Program-made: the position numbers and the translations under genes | Notes under the pieces: model-generated | What the model was told of the DNA's origin: nothing | Seen by the model: the letters and a program-made list of their open reading frames with translations, nothing else | Database searches by the model: none | In this document: positions 13,216-17,675 of the stretch, piece by piece | Layout of the letters: every line of letters begins with the position of its first letter | Numbering within the stretch: position 1 is the first letter of the stretch | Assembly (NCBI GenBank): GCA_016840695.1 | Contig: JAEORV010000002.1 | Coordinates: 1 to 17,675 of the forward strand | DNA from: Promethearchaeota archaeon | Lineage (GTDB): Archaea; Asgardarchaeota; Lokiarchaeia; Sigyniarchaeales; SOKP01 | Reading direction: 5' to 3' | DNA length: 17,675 nt

Positions 13216-14478
13216 TTATAGGACACCCTTAAAATCCAAAAATAGACTATGTTCATTCCTTTTCTCGTCAAATTCTTGGTTTGAATTCTTGATAATTCGC
13301 TTCATTGTCTCAATATCGATCTTTTTTGCGAATTCTTTATCAGATTTCCACAAGTTAGGCAAGTTAATGAAATACACGTTCCATAAAGAAAAAACATCGT
13401 CTTTGCATCTTTCCCGGATTTCTTTAGAAAGAATAAGCCAGAAAAATACTAATTTATCGGAAATATTTCGATCTTTTTTAAGTCTCGAGCGGAAGAGATT
13501 TCCAAACGCTAAAATCATCAAGAAGCCAAGTCCGTACTTTATTTGAACTTGAGATGAGGATATAAGATATTTTTTCTTAATTGTGTTCCATTCTAAACAG
13601 TCAACCAGTTCAAAATTACTTTCACTAATGCTTTCTTTTAATTTGGTAAAATAAAACTCTCTTGTCAGGTATGATTTCGTTTCTACGAATTGGAAAATTC
13701 TCATGGCGCCTGCGATTCTCCATTCAATCCATTCATGGGAAATTTCTAACGCTTTTTCCATGGCTTTTTTCTTATCAGGCAATAATTTCAAGATTTGCTT
13801 TAAGTTCTGGTTAATCTCTTCAAAATATTTTATATAGTGGTCAAAGATTTGAGCGTACGAATATCCAAGGATGTCGATATAAGTGAAAATTTCGAGTATA
13901 TCTACGAATAAATCGCAATACTTCTCATTTTTCACCAAGTCTATATCGTGTAATAGAGAACTCGTACCAAAAAAGGTTGCTTCTCCTGTATATATGGAAG
14001 CAAATAACAAGTGATATTGGATTACCTTATCTATGAGTAGCCTTTCAAAATCTAGAAGATCAAAGGATTCAAGCAAATTATTGTTAGAAATGACGAGATG
14101 GCTTTGATAAGGATGATCCTTTTTATCAAAAAACCTACCAATATCGTGATAAGCTAAAATAAGAGGCAACAATTTTTCGTTAATATCTTCAATGCTATTT
14201 ATTTTATCTCTTAACACAGTTAGTGAATTCTCGGAAAGCGATTCGTGTTTGAAATCATCATTTTTTAAAAGGAAATACACTTTAAAAACGCGAAAAATGT
14301 GTCGAATCGTCCTGATAAACTCGTCTTTATCGTTTTTAATTCCCTCTTGAAAGATTTGCTCCAAATTTGGGAAAATAGATAACAAAGCAGTGCATGCCTG
14401 GCTTTCAATGATCTCTTTCGATGAATCTATCCAAGTAAGGTCCAAATTATCAAATATTTGAGCTAAAGGGTCAATCAT
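13216..14478 (-). CDS. HD-domain protein of unknown function
   Basis: 420-residue, Ile/Leu/Lys-rich soluble protein. Metal-binding residues typical of the HD superfamily are spaced plausibly: His60 (IRHIFRVFK), His111-Asp112 (AYHDIGRFFDKKDHPYQSH), His122, His156 (IQYHLLFA) and Asp193 or Asp202 (VDILEIFTYID). Histidines beyond the basic H-HD-D set may indicate a binuclear site, as in some phosphodiesterase-like HD domains. Residues about 230-420 match nothing I recognise. The enzyme class (nucleotide or phosphate-ester hydrolase) is inferred from the fold only. The gene is divergent from peptidase T, 93 bases from its ATG, with a TATA-like box placed for an almost leaderless message. It has no evident link to the CoA-ester genes. 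Confidence 0.6.
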   Translation of the reverse strand: MIDPLAQIFDNLDLTWIDSSKEIIESQACTALLSIFPNLEQIFQEGIKNDKDEFIRTIRHIFRVFKVYFLLKNDDFKHESLSENSLTVLRDKINSIEDINEKLLPLILAYHDIGRFFDKKDHPYQSHLVISNNNLLESFDLLDFERLLIDKVIQYHLLFASIYTGEATFFGTSSLLHDIDLVKNEKYCDLFVDILEIFTYIDILGYSYAQIFDHYIKYFEEINQNLKQILKLLPDKKKAMEKALEISHEWIEWRIAGAMRIFQFVETKSYLTREFYFTKLKESISESNFELVDCLEWNTIKKKYLISSSQVQIKYGLGFLMILAFGNLFRSRLKKDRNISDKLVFFWLILSKEIRERCKDDVFSLWNVYFINLPNLWKSDKEFAKKIDIETMKRIIKNSNQEFDEKRNEHSLFLDFKGVL

Positions 14479-14502
14479 GAGTTCAATAAATATGGTTTAA
14501 CA

Positions 14503-14511
14503 GTTATAAAT
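14503..14511 (-). promoter_or_regulatory. TATA-like box for a near-leaderless HD-domain gene
   Basis: The minus strand reads ATTTATAAC. A start about 26 bases downstream falls near 14481, three bases before the ATG at 14478. No Shine-Dalgarno precedes this ATG, consistent with a leaderless transcript. Confidence 0.5.
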
Positions 14512-14571
14512 GGTTGTCAAGATTAATCTTTTATCTTTAAGTTTTTCAGTATTACATCATTATTGGGTACT

Positions 14572-15831
14572 ATGGTAATTTCAAAAGAGATTCAAGCATT
14601 CTTACTAGACGATGCTGTTGAGCGGTTCATGCGATATGTCAAGGTGTGGACGACATCGGACGAAAAATCCTCTACAACTCCAACAACCAAAGGCCAATTA
14701 GAGCTTGGAAAAATATTGAGCGAGGAATTACGGGATTTAGGAGTGATTGATGTAGTTCAAGACAAGTATGGATACGTTTACGGCAATCTACCCGCGAATA
14801 AAGGCCTGGAAGAAGCCAAACCAATTGGATTAATCGCTCACTTGGATACATCTGAAGCGGTCAGTGGTAAGGACGTGAAACCAGTCGTTCACGAGAATTA
14901 CGATGGAAAAGACATTCTCTTTTCTCATAATAGCGAGTTAAAATTGTCTTTAAGCGACTCAAAGGTTCTAAAAGATTACATGGGTCTTGATATAATTACG
15001 GCTTCAGGAGACACGTTACTTGGCGCGGATGATAAAGCGGGCGTTGCCGAAATAATGACAGCTTGTGCCGCATGGAAAAAGTATCCAGAATTAAAACACG
15101 GTCCAATTACCGTTTGTTTCAACCCGGACGAGGAAGTTGGGAGGGGGACGAAAAAAATAAATAAAAAATTATTACCTAAAATTTGCTATACTCTCGACGG
15201 ATCTGAGATGGGCCAGTTAGAACTCGAATGTTTTGATGCATGGGGCGTAGATATCAAATTTAAAGGTCTAAACGTGCATCCAGGATATGCTAAGGATCTG
15301 ATGATAAATGCCATTCACATTGCGAGTAAATTTTTTAGCGAGATTCCAGAAAAAGAAACTCCAGAACACACTGAAGAGAGAGAAGGATATTACCACCTTT
15401 ATAAATTAGAAGGAGAAGAAGAACAGGCAAAAGCGAGTCTCATTATTCGCGATTTTGTCGTAGAAAATAACGAAAAACGAATGGAATTTTTTAAATCATT
15501 AAAAGAATCCTACGAAAAAAAGTATCCAGGGTTGAAAATAGAGCTTGCATTTCAACATCAATACGAAAACATGATACTGTATTTGGAAAAAGAACAAAAA
15601 GCAATTGATCTAGCGAAAGAAGCAATCACTCAAGCAGGACTTGAAGTAAATCTGCACTCAATCCGTGGTGGTACCGATGGTGCTAAACTAAGTTCTATGG
15701 GGATTCCTACTCCAAACATTTTTACAGGGGGGGAATTATTTCATTCTAGAAAGGAATTTATTCCAACAATAGGATTACAGAAAGCAGCAGAAGTAATATT
15801 GAATTTAGCAGAACTATGGTCAAAAAATTAA
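14572..15831 (+). CDS. pepT: peptidase T (tripeptide aminopeptidase, M20B)
   Basis: Zinc aminopeptidase that removes the N-terminal residue of tripeptides in the cytosol. It aligns over its whole length with bacterial PepT (about 410 residues). Numbered from the ATG at 14572 (419 residues), the di-zinc site is His90 and Asp92 (AHLDTS), Asp153 (LLGADDKAG), Glu187-Glu188 (NPDEEVG), Asp209 (YTLDGSE) and His391 (ELFHSRKEF). PepT hallmarks also include VHPGYAKDLMINA and RGGTDGAKLSSMG. A TTG three codons upstream (14563) is in frame, but the ATG is preferred; neither has a good Shine-Dalgarno. A TATA-like TTTATCTTTAAG near 14530-14541 suggests a short leader. The enzyme fits peptide catabolism. Confidence 0.95.
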   Translation: MVISKEIQAFLLDDAVERFMRYVKVWTTSDEKSSTTPTTKGQLELGKILSEELRDLGVIDVVQDKYGYVYGNLPANKGLEEAKPIGLIAHLDTSEAVSGKDVKPVVHENYDGKDILFSHNSELKLSLSDSKVLKDYMGLDIITASGDTLLGADDKAGVAEIMTACAAWKKYPELKHGPITVCFNPDEEVGRGTKKINKKLLPKICYTLDGSEMGQLELECFDAWGVDIKFKGLNVHPGYAKDLMINAIHIASKFFSEIPEKETPEHTEEREGYYHLYKLEGEEEQAKASLIIRDFVVENNEKRMEFFKSLKESYEKKYPGLKIELAFQHQYENMILYLEKEQKAIDLAKEAITQAGLEVNLHSIRGGTDGAKLSSMGIPTPNIFTGGELFHSRKEFIPTIGLQKAAEVILNLAELWSKN

Positions 15832-15843
15832 AGATAATAGGGA

Positions 15844-17085
15844 TTAATCTTCAGATTTTTGAAGGATTCTCGCGAAATCTGTCGTGGCAAATACTATCAT
15901 ACACGCAATCAGCAATACTGAAACATAGATAAACGCGACCAGGAACGAAAAGCTATCGTAAATTAAGCCAAAAATTATTCCTTCTGCCATAGAGATGAGC
16001 CCTACCGAGAGATAATAATATCCGTAAGCACGACCCCTCTTATTCTTGCCAGCTAAATCTGCAATATACGCTCTCGAAATGGGATCAACTGACGCAAGAT
16101 AGAACCCAAACATTACATATACGATAACAATCATTATTAGAGAGAACCACGAAACAACCATAGGAATCGCCAGTATAATGCACGATACTAACAACACAGT
16201 CAATCCTACCATTATTACTGGTTTCCGACCTATTTTATCTGATAAATTCCCCGTGATTGGCGAGAAAACCATGTACACGACGTTGCTAAGTAAGAAGAGT
16301 AATGGAATTAAAAACTCCATTCCAGGCATTATCAAAAAATCCTTAGATCTTATCTGAAGGAACGCAATATCTAAACTTGCAAATTCAATCACTCCTAATA
16401 TTATTATTAATTTGATAAAACTTTTGTCAATCTCATCCACTTTCGGTTGTCCATAGAATTTCAATTTTGTTTCATCTATTTTATTAGGATCCACGTCTTT
16501 AACGATTAAAATGAAAACAATAGCACATAAACCGGGAAATATGGAGAAAAATATAATCTGTGAATAGGACCAAGCCCAAATTAGAAACAAAGTTGCTAAA
16601 AGTGAACCTATTACGGCTCCTAAAGTATCCATTGCGCGATGCATTCCGAATGCTTTTCCTTTTTCAACCGCATGATAAGAAATCATTGTATCTCTAGCTG
16701 ATGTTCTGAGACCTTTTCCGAAGCGATCAGTGGCTTTCAATCCCAATACATATTCCCAGGAGGGACTAAAGCCAATAAATGGTTTTGAAAGATTAGATAT
16801 CGCATATCCTGCAACCACAAATGGTTTTCTTTTATTTATTTTATCACTCAACCATCCAGAGAAACCTTTTAATACATTAGATAATGCAGTAGTTATTCCC
16901 GAAATTATACCTAAAGTTAAAGCCGTACCACCAATCGAAATTATAAAAAAAGGCAATATACTGGTGATCATCTCGCTTGAGATATCGGTGAAGAAAGATA
17001 CAAGCCCCATTAAAAAAATTGGAACTGAAACACCTAAAATGAGTTTTTCCTTATTTTTTTCACCAGTTTCAATATCTTTAGTCAT
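15844..17085 (-). CDS. major facilitator superfamily transporter
   Basis: 413-residue transporter with about twelve predicted membrane helices in two halves. The MFS motif A appears in both halves: GWLSDKINKRKP (77-88) and GNLSDKIGRKP (279-289). DRFGKGLRTSARD (120-132) and FFTDISSEMI (31-40) are typical of a broad bacterial/archaeal MFS_1 group often annotated as drug or metabolite exporters. Residues about 196-225 form the central cytosolic loop. Substrate and direction cannot be inferred. ATG 17085 has no clear Shine-Dalgarno; ATTTATCGA on the minus strand near 17124-17132 could be its TATA box. It converges with pepT twelve bases away. Confidence 0.92.
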   Translation of the reverse strand: MTKDIETGEKNKEKLILGVSVPIFLMGLVSFFTDISSEMITSILPFFIISIGGTALTLGIISGITTALSNVLKGFSGWLSDKINKRKPFVVAGYAISNLSKPFIGFSPSWEYVLGLKATDRFGKGLRTSARDTMISYHAVEKGKAFGMHRAMDTLGAVIGSLLATLFLIWAWSYSQIIFFSIFPGLCAIVFILIVKDVDPNKIDETKLKFYGQPKVDEIDKSFIKLIIILGVIEFASLDIAFLQIRSKDFLIMPGMEFLIPLLFLLSNVVYMVFSPITGNLSDKIGRKPVIMVGLTVLLVSCIILAIPMVVSWFSLIMIVIVYVMFGFYLASVDPISRAYIADLAGKNKRGRAYGYYYLSVGLISMAEGIIFGLIYDSFSFLVAFIYVSVLLIACMIVFATTDFARILQKSED

Positions 17086-17140
17086 AAAATTATGAATTTT
17101 TTTAGTGTTAAAAGTTTACTGATCGATAAATCCTGAAATT

Positions 17141-17150
17141 AAAAAAAAAA
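17141..17150 (-). terminator. T10 run after the small membrane protein gene
   Basis: Ten A on the plus strand give T10 on the minus strand, 12 bases past the stop of the upstream gene. It separates that gene from the MFS transporter gene. Confidence 0.55.
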
Positions 17151-17162
17151 GGAATTAGAATG

Positions 17163-17552
17163 CTACTTATTATATTTTAACAAAAATTCCGCAAAAAGAC
17201 ACACGAATAGGATGTCAACGCCTCCAAGTAGAACGACCATTATACCAACTTCGCCCAATACGAAGTATATAAGGGTTATAATAAAGAACACTACCTTTGA
17301 AATGCCTCCAATAATTACTAACCCATGATTCTGACTAAGATCCATCGATACGATTATATATCCAAGTCCAAGGATCAATATCAAGAGCAAGGATAATTGG
17401 AGCCAAATCATGCTATTAGGCATTAACACTCCAAATAAGGTAAATATTGCAGGATCTTTCAGAAGTGAGACGACAATAAATATCAAGGCATTCAAGATGT
17501 TATAACAAGCTGCCAAAAGAAACAAATACTTGTAATATTTTTCTTTATCCAT
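17163..17552 (-). CDS. small four-helix membrane protein, function unknown
   Basis: 129-residue hydrophobic protein with four likely membrane helices (about 8-31, 48-70, 78-99 and 102-124) and short charged ends (MDKEKYYKY, LLKYNK). There is no cleavable signal peptide or catalytic motif. I recall similar short four-helix proteins as uncharacterised conserved families in bacteria and archaea, but cannot name one firmly. GAGGAGG at 17566-17560 lies seven bases before the ATG, the strongest Shine-Dalgarno in the window. A TATA-like box is at 17610-17619. Order relative to the MFS gene suggests only loose linkage, since a T10 run lies between them. Confidence 0.7.
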   Translation of the reverse strand: MDKEKYYKYLFLLAACYNILNALIFIVVSLLKDPAIFTLFGVLMPNSMIWLQLSLLLILILGLGYIIVSMDLSQNHGLVIIGGISKVVFFIITLIYFVLGEVGIMVVLLGGVDILFVCLFAEFLLKYNK

Positions 17553-17609
17553 TTTTTTTCCTCCTCATTATTTTGTACTGCAAAATTGTTAAGATCACAT
17601 TATCATTAA

Positions 17610-17619
17610 AATATATAAA
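17610..17619 (-). promoter_or_regulatory. TATA-like box for the four-helix membrane protein gene
   Basis: The minus strand reads TTTATATATT, an excellent archaeal TATA match. The predicted transcript start is near 17589, giving a leader of about 37 bases with the GAGGAGG site. Confidence 0.5.
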
Positions 17620-17675
17620 TGTTCCGAGGAAAAGGTTAAAAACAAATAAAGACATATTCAATACTTAGTTCCATA

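Noticed and set aside
14563..14571. TTG start for peptidase T
   Set aside because: An ATG follows three codons later, PepT homologues begin close to it, and no Shine-Dalgarno favours the TTG.
1..17675. tRNA, rRNA, CRISPR, insertion sequence, integrase or phage signals
   Set aside because: Nothing matching these was seen on either strand; the genes are ordinary metabolic and transport genes with similar base composition throughout.

Overview
The window is compact, AT-rich prokaryotic DNA and reads as archaeal. Several starts have archaeal-type Shine-Dalgarno sequences (GGTGA, GAGGT, GAGGAGG). TATA-like boxes sit about 25-30 bases before the expected transcript starts, some of them almost at the start codon. 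T-runs without hairpins follow several genes. The content (ADP-forming acyl-CoA synthetase subunit, SCP2-type thiolase, CaiC-like ligase, FadH-like flavoenzyme, paired FAD and CCG-domain proteins) would suit an organotrophic archaeon such as an Asgard (Lokiarchaeia-like) lineage. That placement is inference; no rRNA or marker gene is present to confirm it.

Layout. 43-720 (+) encodes a small polytopic membrane protein resembling an ECF transporter S component, closed by a clear hairpin plus T-run terminator. 898-1698 (+) is a crotonase-fold protein that appears to begin at a rare ATT codon. 8260 down to 1734 (-) holds four genes in transcription order: VAO-type FAD oxidoreductase, CCG-domain Fe-S protein, FadH/BaiCD-like NADH:flavin oxidoreductase, and CaiC-like acyl-CoA ligase. 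Divergent from these, 8474-11328 (+) holds a thiolase and an ADP-forming acyl-CoA synthetase alpha-type protein. Converging on them, 13113 down to 11337 (-) is an enoyl-CoA hydratase/SDR pair. Beyond this lie an HD-domain protein (14478-13216, -), peptidase T (14572-15831, +), an MFS transporter (17085-15844, -) and a four-helix membrane protein (17552-17163, -).

How the genes fit together. From about 0.9 to 13.1 kb nearly every gene acts on CoA thioesters or on electrons from them. One consistent scheme: the AMP-forming ligase activates a carboxylic acid; the flavin and Fe-S enzymes handle C=C or C-H redox steps; the two crotonase proteins hydrate or isomerise; the SDR oxidises the hydroxyl; the thiolase cleaves; and the ADP-forming synthetase, with an ATP-grasp partner not seen here, recovers ATP. 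No ordinary acyl-CoA dehydrogenase or ETF gene is present. The substrate is unknown. The 203-bp divergent intergenic region at 8271-8473 appears to be the control point and contains a perfect 10-bp inverted repeat.

No tRNA, rRNA, CRISPR array, insertion sequence or integrase was recognised. No gene-free stretch exceeds about 300 bases. The longest gaps are 721-897 (terminator and promoter) and 8261-8473 (divergent promoters).
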